Made by a program: the position numbers and the translations under genes. Below the pieces are notes generated by a model. The model ran no database searches and was not told the DNA's origin. It was given only the letters and a program-made list of their open reading frames with translations. 7,213 bases of DNA from Campylobacterales bacterium (GTDB lineage Bacteria; Campylobacterota; Campylobacteria; Campylobacterales; QNZT01), in NCBI GenBank assembly GCA_027080605.1, contig JALWRO010000314.1, positions 1 through 7,213 on the forward strand, written 5' to 3'. Position 1 is the first letter of the stretch. Every line of letters starts with the position of its first letter. This document shows positions 1 to 6,073 of this stretch, piece after piece.

Positions 1-290
1 GTATCAGCAACAGCTACCAAATCATCCTCTCCTGTCTCAAAATTTCCCGAAGTATAAGTTCCACCATCAAAATCTGCCTTGGATTCAATGATGTTTTCTG
101 AACGAGTATCATATTTCAAAAGTTGTATACCATCTGTAACAATATTTGTGTATTCTGAGAAGTTTTGTATTTTAATTTCAGCTTCAATAAACTGCGGGCC
201 ATAGTATTGCGAAGTTATAACAGTCAAAGCCAAAAACAGCACAGCAAATATAGAGAGCAGGCTATTTTTTATTTTGTCGCTTTGCATCAT
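1..290 (-). CDS. Partial unrecognised protein with N-terminal membrane anchor
   Basis: This is the 5' part of a minus-strand gene that continues past the left edge; about 96 codons are visible and the frame is open throughout. Two ATG codons stand in tandem (complement of 288-290 and 285-287). An AGGA Shine-Dalgarno core (complement of 294-297) lies 3 nt from the first and 6 nt from the second, so the second is the likelier start. The protein begins with a short charged stretch (QSDKIKN) followed by a hydrophobic segment of about 17 residues (roughly residues 9-26), then a polar region rich in Asp, Glu and Thr. That pattern fits a single-pass inner-membrane protein, or an uncleaved signal anchor, with its body in the periplasm. 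No lipobox Cys is seen. I do not recognise the family. It is transcribed divergently from the CotH-domain lipoprotein gene and shares the 289-bp spacer with it. Confidence 0.7.
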   Translation of the reverse strand, partial: MMQSDKIKNSLLSIFAVLFLALTVITSQYYGPQFIEAEIKIQNFSEYTNIVTDGIQLLKYDTRSENIIESKADFDGGTYTSGNFETGEDDLVAVAD

Positions 291-493
291 TTGTCCTTTT
301 TTTAAATTTGATGTTTATATTAGAATAAAAAGTTTTAATACAAAGAAGTTTTTTCATAAAAAATTCATAATTTTATTGTAAATGGGGGGTGAGTAAAAAT
401 GTAACATGCATAGTTTTCTCCATACTGAAAATCAACGATTTTATCTATAAAATTAACTTATGGCTCTATTGATTTTTTTGAAATAAATTAAAA

Positions 494-532
494 TAATTTA
501 ATTTAAAAAATATAAAGAAAAAAATTAAATTA
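494..532. repeat. 11-bp A/T-only inverted repeat upstream of the CotH gene
   Basis: The arm TAATTTAATTT at 494-504 is repeated as its perfect reverse complement at 522-532, with a 17-nt A-rich spacer. The right arm reaches to 8 bp before the candidate -10 box, which is where a -35 element would lie. It could be an operator, an UP-like element or intrinsically curved DNA. Because it contains only A and T inside an A/T-rich tract, chance occurrence is a serious alternative. Confidence 0.4.
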
Positions 533-539
533 AATTGGC

Positions 540-545
540 TATAAT
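540..545 (+). promoter_or_regulatory. Candidate sigma70 -10 box for the CotH lipoprotein gene
   Basis: A perfect TATAAT lies 34 nt before the ATG at 580, predicting a transcript start near 552 and a leader of about 28 nt. No TTGACA-like -35 is visible at the proper distance; the upstream tract is almost pure A/T. That matches the known habit of epsilonproteobacterial housekeeping promoters, where the -10 is conserved and the -35 is replaced by periodic A/T stretches. An AGGA at 565-568 is the likely ribosome-binding core, 11 nt from the start codon, which is slightly long. Confidence 0.6.
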
Positions 546-579
546 GGCATGAAAATCGAGTATTAGGACAAGTCATATT

Positions 580-3084
580 ATGAAAAAGAAACTATTTACT
601 AAGAGAAACTATTTTAGCATTGCGTTAATCAGCTCTTTACTGCTTTTAAGTGGTTGCGGTGGAGGAGGAAGTGGCGGAAGCTCTTCTTCCGGCGGTAGCG
701 GAGGAGGCAACCATGATACCAATAAACCGAAGGTAACACTTATCGGAGATAAAGAGATCCTTTTAAAATTAGGTGAAAGTTATTCTGATCCGGGAGCGAC
801 TGCATATGATCAGGAAGATGGAGATTTAACCTCACAGATACAGAAAACATCTAATGTCAATAACCAAAAAATCGGTAATTACGAAATTATATACAGTGTA
901 ACAGATAGTGCAGGCAATACGGATACTGCAAAAAGAAAGATTTCTGTACAAAAGATCATAGACAATCCTGTTGCAAGGTCAGGGGTGACGATAAATGAAT
1001 TTTTAGCAGCCAATACACATTCAAAATATGATCCTGACTTTAAAGAGTTTTCTGATTGGATAGAATTGTATAATAATACATCCTCTCCTAAAAATATTGG
1101 AGGTTATTTTCTCAGTGATGATCCTGCAGTTTTGAATAAGTGGAGAATACCAAGTGGTACGACCATACCTTCACATGGATATTTATTAGTTTGGGCGGAT
1201 AAAAAGGATATAAGAAAAACACAATTGCATACCAACTTTTCACTTAATGCAGATGGTGAAGATATCATCCTTGCCGACTCCGGTCAAAAAGTGATTGATC
1301 AAATCAAGTTTCCTAAACAAAAGAGTGATATATCCTGTATGAAAAACAGTGATGGTGTTTTGTATTATATGTATCCTTCTCCTGCAGCTAAAAATACACA
1401 GGCAAACAGTGCATTGTTTCGATCATCCGAGCCTGTTTTTACATATGACAGCACCACACAGAAACTGACGATTACACAAGATCACGGTGGCAAGATTTTT
1501 TATACTACTGACGGTTCCATTCCTACCAAAAATTCTGCCAGATATACAAAACCTATTGCAATCACTAAAACAACAGTGGTTCGGGCAAAAGCGCTTGAAG
1601 AGGGTAAATTTTTAAGTTCAACCGAAAATGGAACATATTTTACAGGAGAAGATAAAAATATAAAGATTCCTGTAATATCTGTAGCGATTAATCCAGAGTA
1701 TCTCTATAATGAGGATTATGGAATATATACTATAGGTAGAGGACACACTTTAGATGACGGGCATGAAAATTTTAGACAAGATTGGGAACGAAGTGCGTCT
1801 GTTGAATTTTTCGATGAGAATAAGGTACCTCAGTTTGCCCGAAACATAGGACTTTCAATTTTTGGAAGCTATACAAGAAGATATGCTAAAAAATCTTTTG
1901 CCGTTAAAATGAAAGATAAATATGGGAAAAAGAGTCTCAAATATAAACTGTTTCCGCAAAAAGATATAGATAAATTTACGAGTTTTGGTATCAGAAGCGG
2001 CGGTAATGGGTGGCATACTACTATTTTTAAAGATGCAATGTTGCAGGATTTGATTCATGATAACATGGATGTGGATTATCAGGCAAATCAACCGGTTGTG
2101 TTGTTTGTCAACGGTGAATACTGGGGTGTCTCCTATTTAAGAGAGAGATTTAACAAAGAGTATTTTAAACAAAACAGACATGTTGATGGAAAGATCGACT
2201 TTTTAGAGTTAAATGCACAAGTGAAAAAAGGTGATGCGACTGATTACAACAACCTTATAAACTATATAAAAATCCATGATTTGGCAGATAACAATGCCTA
2301 TAAATATGTAAGTGAGAAAATAGATATCAACAACTACCTGAACTATATGGTCAGTGAAGTCTATATGGGGAATCTTGATTGGCCGAATAACAATGTCAGA
2401 TATTGGAAAGAGAAAAAAGAAGGTGCAAAATGGAGATGGCTGACGTACGATTTTGATTTTGCATTTGGGTTGCCAAATTATGATAATCTTGCCTATGCTG
2501 CAGGTGATTTGGCTGGCAATAACAATCAGGAACCATGGTCAACGTTCTTATTTAAAAATATGCTTAAAAATCAGACATTCAGAGATAGATTTATAGGAAA
2601 GTTTTTAACCCATGTATATACAACATTTAAACCATCCAGAGTTGAAACATTTATTGACAAATACAAAAATCAAATTGCTTCGGAAATGCCGCGTGATATT
2701 GCAAGATGGTTAAATGATCACACCTATGGATCACAAAGAGAGTTAAATTCATATCAAAAATGGCTGATAGAAGTCAATAGTCTGTCTTCATTTGCCAATA
2801 GCAGACCGACTGTCGCAAAACAGTTTTTGGAAAACTATTTCGGTGTCACGACATACCATACTTTTTCAGTAGATGCACCTGTCAATGGACAAGTGAAAAT
2901 TGATGATGCACACATCAATCAAAACTTTTCAGAAAATTATTTACATGGTGCAATCGTTGAATTGAAAGCTATTCCAAATGATGGCTATAAGTTTAATAGA
3001 TGGAGTGACGGCAATAGAAATTCTGTACGACAGGTTCAGATAAATGCCAATACTGCACTGCAGGCAGAATTTTCACCGCTATAA
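580..3084 (+). CDS. CotH-kinase-domain lipoprotein with DUF5011, lamin-tail, chitobiase-C-like and InlB-type repeat domains
   Basis: This is an 834-residue modular exported lipoprotein. Residues 1-26 form a lipoprotein signal peptide ending in the lipobox LSGC, so Cys26 should be lipidated. Gly at +2 is not an inner-membrane retention signal, which suggests the outer membrane. A Gly/Ser linker follows (27-43). Then come an Ig-like DUF5011 domain (about 51-124, with SYSDPGATAYDQEDGDLT and GNYEIIYSVTDSAGN), a lamin-tail domain (about 136-233, INEFLAANT, DWIELYN, GYFLSDD), a chitobiase C-terminal-like domain (about 286-350, IFYTTDGSIPT), the CotH domain (about 363-690) and an InlB B-type repeat (about 759-834, ending in the GYKFNRWSDG and LQAEFSPL signatures). 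In the CotH part, G-S-YTRRYAKKSF (429-440) and the acidic motif YDFDFAFG (623-630, Asp624 and Asp626) match the conserved CotH blocks. Known CotH proteins are atypical protein kinases, shown for Bacillus spore coat. Kinase activity here is inferred and the substrate is unknown. ATG was chosen for its AGGA, its TATAAT and the intact signal peptide. Confidence 0.88.
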   Translation: MKKKLFTKRNYFSIALISSLLLLSGCGGGGSGGSSSSGGSGGGNHDTNKPKVTLIGDKEILLKLGESYSDPGATAYDQEDGDLTSQIQKTSNVNNQKIGNYEIIYSVTDSAGNTDTAKRKISVQKIIDNPVARSGVTINEFLAANTHSKYDPDFKEFSDWIELYNNTSSPKNIGGYFLSDDPAVLNKWRIPSGTTIPSHGYLLVWADKKDIRKTQLHTNFSLNADGEDIILADSGQKVIDQIKFPKQKSDISCMKNSDGVLYYMYPSPAAKNTQANSALFRSSEPVFTYDSTTQKLTITQDHGGKIFYTTDGSIPTKNSARYTKPIAITKTTVVRAKALEEGKFLSSTENGTYFTGEDKNIKIPVISVAINPEYLYNEDYGIYTIGRGHTLDDGHENFRQDWERSASVEFFDENKVPQFARNIGLSIFGSYTRRYAKKSFAVKMKDKYGKKSLKYKLFPQKDIDKFTSFGIRSGGNGWHTTIFKDAMLQDLIHDNMDVDYQANQPVVLFVNGEYWGVSYLRERFNKEYFKQNRHVDGKIDFLELNAQVKKGDATDYNNLINYIKIHDLADNNAYKYVSEKIDINNYLNYMVSEVYMGNLDWPNNNVRYWKEKKEGAKWRWLTYDFDFAFGLPNYDNLAYAAGDLAGNNNQEPWSTFLFKNMLKNQTFRDRFIGKFLTHVYTTFKPSRVETFIDKYKNQIASEMPRDIARWLNDHTYGSQRELNSYQKWLIEVNSLSSFANSRPTVAKQFLENYFGVTTYHTFSVDAPVNGQVKIDDAHINQNFSENYLHGAIVELKAIPNDGYKFNRWSDGNRNSVRQVQINANTALQAEFSPL
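658..708 (+). repeat. Gly/Ser-coding low-complexity linker
   Basis: Seventeen codons directly after the lipidated Cys encode only Gly and Ser (residues 27-43). The DNA is made of near-repeated GGN and AGC/TCT units. It is a flexible tether holding the folded domains away from the membrane. Such tracts can change in length by slippage, although the codons here are mixed, which reduces that risk. Confidence 0.8.
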
Positions 3085-3091
3085 TCTATCA

Positions 3092-3119
3092 AAGACAGAT
3101 ATGGAAAGATATCTGTCTT
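3092..3119 (+). terminator. Hairpin after the CotH gene, probable terminator
   Basis: A perfect 11-bp stem, AAGACAGATAT (3092-3102) with ATATCTGTCTT (3109-3119), closes a 6-nt loop GGAAAG, starting 8 bp after the stop codon. The stem has only three G:C pairs, and the T tract (3133-3137) begins 13 nt downstream instead of directly. It could therefore be a weak intrinsic terminator or a 3'-end protecting hairpin. Its position suggests that the following ligase gene has its own promoter. Confidence 0.55.
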
Positions 3120-3151
3120 CTTAACCCCTCTCTTTTTAATTAAAATTACAA

Positions 3152-3176
3152 TATACTTTTAATATGAATATATAAG
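3152..3176 (+). promoter_or_regulatory. Possible promoter region for the ligase gene
   Basis: Two -10-like hexamers lie in the A/T-rich spacer before the TTG start: TATACT (3152-3157) and TATAAG (3171-3176). Neither has a clear -35. Just upstream, TTTTAATTAAAA (3134-3145) is a perfect 12-bp A/T palindrome. The hairpin after the preceding gene makes a separate promoter plausible, but which hexamer is used cannot be decided by eye. Confidence 0.3.
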
Positions 3177-3200
3177 ATATAAAACAACCAAGGTAGATAT

Positions 3201-4520
3201 TTGAAAAATTTATTTTTGAGATTGCCCTATCCGTTAAAAGTTCTGGCAACCAATTTTGTTGCTTATCGCCAGAAAAAACAAAGATATAACAAAAATTTTT
3301 ATAAAACACTGGCATATTATAACTCTGTTGATTATAGTGAAGAGTATCATTTTGATAAAGATAAGTTTCAGTCACAAATAGCGGGAAATGCATATTTTGA
3401 TCCAGATAAAGAGATAGAAAAATATCCTGTTATTAGCAAAGAAGATATTAAAAAAGATTATCAGAAAATTATCAGTCAAAAAGATGTCTCTTCGTACCTT
3501 TATACGAGCGGTACAACAGGTGCCGGTTTAAGGTTTCCCGTTTCATCTGATTTTTTAAACCACCAATGGGCAGTTTTTTGGAAATTTCGAAATATTCATG
3601 GGCTGACGACAGATACCTGGGTTGCCTACTTTATCGGCAGAACACTTTTCAATGTCAATCAAGCAAAACCACCTTTTTGGATTAGCTCATATCCTACCAA
3701 ACAATTTTTACTGTCCGTTTATCATTTAAACGATGAGACAATTGAACTCTATCTGGATGCCATCATCAAAAAAGGTCTGCACTGGATACATGCATATCCT
3801 TCTGTATTACATGAGATTGCAAACCTTATTAAGGAAAATCATCTCGAAGAGAAAGCAAAAAAGATGCAAATCAAAGTCATTACAACAAGTTCTGAAAAAC
3901 TGTTTGCGCATCAGAAAGAAAATATTGAATCGGTTTTCGGTTGTCCTGTACGTCAGCTATATGGATTGACAGAGGGTGTTGTCAATATTTTTGAATGTGA
4001 AAAAGGCTCTTTCCATATCGATGAAAGTTACTCCTATGTGGAGCTGATACCAAAAGAGGGTAACAATCAGAACGAATATAAAATTGTTGGTACCTCATAT
4101 CACAATCGTGCTTTCCCCCTTGTGCGGTATGATACCGGAGATACCTGTATCGTTGAGAATATAGATACACGTTGCGACTGCGGCAGAAAGAGTAGAATCG
4201 TAAAAGAGATCATGGGACGCGATGAGGACTATCTGCTTCTTTCCAATGGTGTAAAACTTGGTCGTCTTGATCATATTTTTAAAGCAATGATTCACATTAA
4301 AGAGGCTCAGATTTATCAAAAAGAGATCGGTAAAGCAGAGTTCAGAGTTGTCAAAGGGGAAAACTATACAAAAAAAGATGAAGAACAACTCAAACACGAA
4401 ATAGTCGAAAAACTGGGTAAAGAGTTTCAATATGAGATCGTCTATGTGCCTAAAATTGAAAAATCCAAACGTGGCAAATTAAAGTTTGTTGTCAATGAGG
4501 TAGATAAACAAAAAGTTTAA
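3201..4520 (+). CDS. PaaK/CapK-type adenylate-forming ligase
   Basis: This 439-residue protein belongs to the phenylacetate-CoA ligase-like branch of the adenylate-forming (AMP-binding) superfamily, which activates a carboxylic acid as an acyl-AMP before transfer to CoA or another acceptor. Signature motifs are in order: the ATP P-loop YTSGTTGAG (101-109), QLYGLTEG (252-259), RYDTGD (309-314), the CDCGR motif (325-329) typical of PaaK-like proteins, and a C-terminal KSKRGKLKFV block (421-430) whose Lys426 is the likely A10 catalytic lysine. All core motifs are present, so it is probably active. The family includes CapK proteins found in capsule or exopolysaccharide clusters; the acid substrate cannot be read from the sequence. 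The start is TTG with AAGG at 3190-3193, 7 nt away. An in-frame stop lies at 3180-3182, and no in-frame Met occurs until about residue 222, so an ATG start is impossible. No N-terminal signal peptide is seen, so it is cytoplasmic. Confidence 0.87.
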   Translation: MKNLFLRLPYPLKVLATNFVAYRQKKQRYNKNFYKTLAYYNSVDYSEEYHFDKDKFQSQIAGNAYFDPDKEIEKYPVISKEDIKKDYQKIISQKDVSSYLYTSGTTGAGLRFPVSSDFLNHQWAVFWKFRNIHGLTTDTWVAYFIGRTLFNVNQAKPPFWISSYPTKQFLLSVYHLNDETIELYLDAIIKKGLHWIHAYPSVLHEIANLIKENHLEEKAKKMQIKVITTSSEKLFAHQKENIESVFGCPVRQLYGLTEGVVNIFECEKGSFHIDESYSYVELIPKEGNNQNEYKIVGTSYHNRAFPLVRYDTGDTCIVENIDTRCDCGRKSRIVKEIMGRDEDYLLLSNGVKLGRLDHIFKAMIHIKEAQIYQKEIGKAEFRVVKGENYTKKDEEQLKHEIVEKLGKEFQYEIVYVPKIEKSKRGKLKFVVNEVDKQKV

Positions 4521-4546
4521 ATGTAACAATAAAAGTACTTATAGAG

Positions 4547-4571
4547 TGGGAGAAGAGGTTTCCTTCTCCCA
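4547..4571. terminator. Hairpin shared by convergent ligase and sodB genes
   Basis: The stem TGGGAGAAG (4547-4555) pairs perfectly with CTTCTCCCA (4563-4571) across a 7-nt loop. It lies 26 bp after the ligase stop and 9 bp after the sodB stop on the other strand, so it can serve both transcripts. The stem is reasonably G:C-rich (five of nine pairs). Neither strand has a strong T run directly after it; the minus strand has a weak CTTTTATTG a little further on. It is therefore a likely bidirectional terminator or 3'-end stabiliser, not a textbook one. Confidence 0.6.
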
Positions 4572-4580
4572 AGTATCGCT

Positions 4581-5264
4581 TCATGTAGTCGGTTCGTTTT
4601 GCTGTGACATTTCGTCGATAATATCGCAGAGGGGATCATCGGGATCGTTACACGGCGGAAGTAGTCCCGGTTTATTCAGGTACTCTTTATCTTCAAAAAT
4701 TTTAGAGGCATGTTCCCAGTTTGCGAGTTTCCAGAAAATCTCTACATAAGTTGCCCGTGCGTTGCGGTAGTCGATGTAGTAGGCATGCTCCCAGACATCG
4801 CACGTTAGCAGGGGTGTTTCATAATCTTCGATCGGTGTGTGGGCGTTGCCTGTTGTTTTGATCACAAGCTTTTCATGTTGGTCGAGTACCAGCCATGCCC
4901 ATCCTGAACCGAAGAGATTGACTGCTGCATCACTAAATGATTTTTGAAATTTTTCCATCGACCCGAATGTATCGTCGATCGCTTTTTGCAAAGGTGCCGA
5001 CGGTTCGGTCGGGGAAGGGGAAAGAGAGTGCCAGTAAAAGTTGTGATTAAACGTCTGTGCGGCATTGTTAAAAATTGCGCCGTCACTTTGATGGATAATT
5101 TGTTCCAGTGAGAGTTCTTCATATTCTGTATCTTTGATGAGTGTGTTGAGTTTGTTAACATATCCGGCATGGTGTTTACCATGGTGATATTCCAGGGTCT
5201 CTTTTGAGATGTGTGGTTCCAGTGCATCCATTGCATAGGGTAAATCCGGTAATTGATGTAGCAT
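4581..5264 (-). CDS. sodB: Iron superoxide dismutase with cysteine-containing C-terminal tail
   Basis: This 227-residue enzyme of the Fe/Mn superoxide dismutase family converts superoxide to oxygen and hydrogen peroxide, presumably in the cytoplasm since no signal peptide is present. The metal ligands are all recognisable: His27 in YHHGKHH, His74 in AAQTFNHNFYW, and Asp156 and His160 in DVWEHAYYIDY. Gln70 in the AAQ-F-NH motif and Gly119 in FGSGWAWLV point to the iron-type subgroup. The core ends near residue 190 (NWEHASKIFE). About 35 further residues follow, Pro- and Asp-rich, with two cysteines spaced as CNDPDDPLC (205-213). E. coli SodB ends at the equivalent of about residue 190, whereas Campylobacter SodB, from memory, also has an extension of different sequence. 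The start has a near-perfect Shine-Dalgarno, AGGAGGAG (complement of 5268-5275), so translation is probably strong. It is transcribed alone, convergent with the ligase and divergent from the uptake operon. Confidence 0.95.
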   Translation of the reverse strand: MLHQLPDLPYAMDALEPHISKETLEYHHGKHHAGYVNKLNTLIKDTEYEELSLEQIIHQSDGAIFNNAAQTFNHNFYWHSLSPSPTEPSAPLQKAIDDTFGSMEKFQKSFSDAAVNLFGSGWAWLVLDQHEKLVIKTTGNAHTPIEDYETPLLTCDVWEHAYYIDYRNARATYVEIFWKLANWEHASKIFEDKEYLNKPGLLPPCNDPDDPLCDIIDEMSQQNEPTT

Positions 5265-5316
5265 CTTCTCCTCCTGTGTTTGAGATATGACATGATAAAA
5301 CGTTTGTGATTAAAAC

Positions 5317-5322
5317 AGTATA
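5317..5322 (-). promoter_or_regulatory. Candidate -10 box for sodB
   Basis: TATACT on the minus strand lies 52 nt before the sodB ATG, giving a leader of roughly 45 nt. No good -35 is present at 17 nt; TTGTTA (complement of 5343-5348) is 20 nt away, which is too far for a normal promoter. As elsewhere in this window, the -10 alone is recognisable. Confidence 0.4.
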
Positions 5323-5332
5323 AAGCATAAAA

Positions 5333-5367
5333 GTTATAAAAATAACAATTCTTTATATATTGGTTAT
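5333..5367. promoter_or_regulatory. Inverted repeats between the divergent promoters, candidate operator
   Basis: GTTAT (5333-5337) and ATAAC (5342-5346) form a perfect inverted repeat with a 4-nt A spacer. The second arm is also part of a larger imperfect repeat: ATAACAAT (5342-5349) against ATTGGTTAT (5359-5367), with one extra G. The elements sit just upstream of the sodB -10 and of the TATAAT for the 5411 gene, so a protein bound here could control both directions. A Fur/PerR-family metal or peroxide regulator would be a natural candidate beside sodB, but I could not match a known consensus convincingly. Confidence 0.4.
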
Positions 5368-5378
5368 CTTAAACAGGA

Positions 5379-5384
5379 TATAAT
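5379..5384 (+). promoter_or_regulatory. Candidate -10 box for the DUF1080-SBP-permease operon
   Basis: A perfect TATAAT lies 26 nt before the ATG at 5411, predicting a short leader of about 20 nt. No standard -35 is present, only the A/T-rich TTTATATATTGG stretch. The downstream AGGAG (5399-5403) is 7 nt from the start codon, a strong ribosome-binding site. Confidence 0.55.
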
Positions 5385-5410
5385 GAGATCAAAAAAAGAG
5401 GAGTTGCACG

Positions 5411-6073
5411 ATGCATAGTAAAAAAATTTGGCAACGGGTTTTGCTGGGTCTGGTGAGTGTATCAGCGCTTTATGCGATGACTATGCAGGTAGATTACGAT
5501 TTTGAAAAAACGAAAACGGGCGGATTACCGGAGGGATGGAAAGCAGATGCGACACATCCTTCCAAAAAGCCGGGAAACTGGCAAGTAGTGGAAGACACCG
5601 TCGCACCTTCGGGGCATAAAGTACTCTCCCTGACCGATGTCGGTGAAAACAGAGGAAGTACATTTAACCTTTGTTACACCAAAGAGATCCCTTTTACCAA
5701 CGGTGAAATAGCGGTTAAATTCAAAGCCAACGCAGGACATATCGACGAGGGCGGCGGAATTATGTGGCGGGTGCAGGACGGTGACAACTATTATGTCGCC
5801 CGTTTCAATCCACTGGAGGATAATTTTCGCTTTTACTCTGTCAAAAACGGCGTACGACGACAGATCGCTTCAGCGGATGTGAAACTTTCCAAAGGGTGGC
5901 ATGAGATGAAGATTGTCCAAAAGGAAAATCGTTTCGAAGGTTATCTGGACGGGAAAAAATTGCTGGAAGCGACTGACGATACTTTTACCAAAAGCGGCGG
6001 TGTCGGACTCTGGACAAAAGCGGATGCAGCGACTTCATTTGATGACTTTCATGTCAAAGTGGATATTCAGTGA
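5411..6073 (+). CDS. Secreted DUF1080-like concanavalin-fold protein
   Basis: This 220-residue exported protein has a signal peptide in residues 1-22 (basic start, hydrophobic core VLLGLVSVSAL, probable cleavage after ALYA). The rest (about 28-218) is a single beta-sandwich domain resembling the DUF1080 / 3-keto-disaccharide hydrolase-like, LamG-type fold. Telling stretches are GGGIMWRVQDGDNYYVARFN (114-133), the KGWHEMKIV strand (161-169), GYLDGKKL (177-184) and the ending GGVGLWTKADAATSFDDFHV (196-215). Members often bind or act on carbohydrates, but I cannot point to a catalytic residue, so the role may be binding only. The start is well supported by AGGAG at 7 nt and an upstream TATAAT. 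Its stop overlaps the next start by one base, so it is the first gene of an operon with an ABC importer. It could be an accessory periplasmic factor of that importer. It is divergent from sodB. Confidence 0.8.
   Translation: MHSKKIWQRVLLGLVSVSALYAMTMQVDYDFEKTKTGGLPEGWKADATHPSKKPGNWQVVEDTVAPSGHKVLSLTDVGENRGSTFNLCYTKEIPFTNGEIAVKFKANAGHIDEGGGIMWRVQDGDNYYVARFNPLEDNFRFYSVKNGVRRQIASADVKLSKGWHEMKIVQKENRFEGYLDGKKLLEATDDTFTKSGGVGLWTKADAATSFDDFHVKVDIQ

Larger units (their letters stand above)
291..579. other. AT-rich divergent intergenic region
   Basis: This spacer separates two divergent genes and holds no open frame of useful length. It is strongly AT-rich; 481-536 contains a single G near 517 until the GG at 537-538. 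The right end carries a good -10 box for the plus-strand gene and an A/T-only inverted repeat. The left end carries the Shine-Dalgarno of the minus-strand gene. The middle holds a run of six G (385-390) followed by GAG and then an ATG immediately followed by TAA (399-404), which looks like chance. No RNA gene or riboswitch could be recognised. Confidence 0.6.

Noticed and set aside
385..404. G-run and GAG followed by an ATG-TAA start-stop, as a possible leader element
   Set aside because: It encodes nothing, lies far upstream of the predicted transcript start near 552, and no promoter for a leader transcript could be placed before it. Chance is the simplest reading.
658..708. Gly/Ser-coding repeats as a phase-variable simple-sequence tract
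   Set aside because: The codons are mixed (GGT, GGA, GGC, AGC, TCT, TCC) and no pure homopolymer or short unit runs long enough to suggest frequent slippage.
3134..3145. Perfect 12-bp palindrome TTTTAATTAAAA as an operator
   Set aside because: It is made of A and T only in an A/T-rich spacer, where such palindromes are expected by chance. It may instead form part of the T tract after the hairpin.
4095..4430. Minus-strand open frame opposite the ligase gene
   Set aside because: It overlaps the conserved A7 and CDCGR region of the ligase, which is under clear coding constraint on the plus strand. It shows only Phe/Ile-rich antisense sequence.
4862..5293. A long minus-strand open frame (about 143 codons) overlapping sodB
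   Set aside because: It is the shadow of sodB in another frame. The sodB frame has every metal ligand and a strong Shine-Dalgarno, whereas this one gives no recognisable domain.
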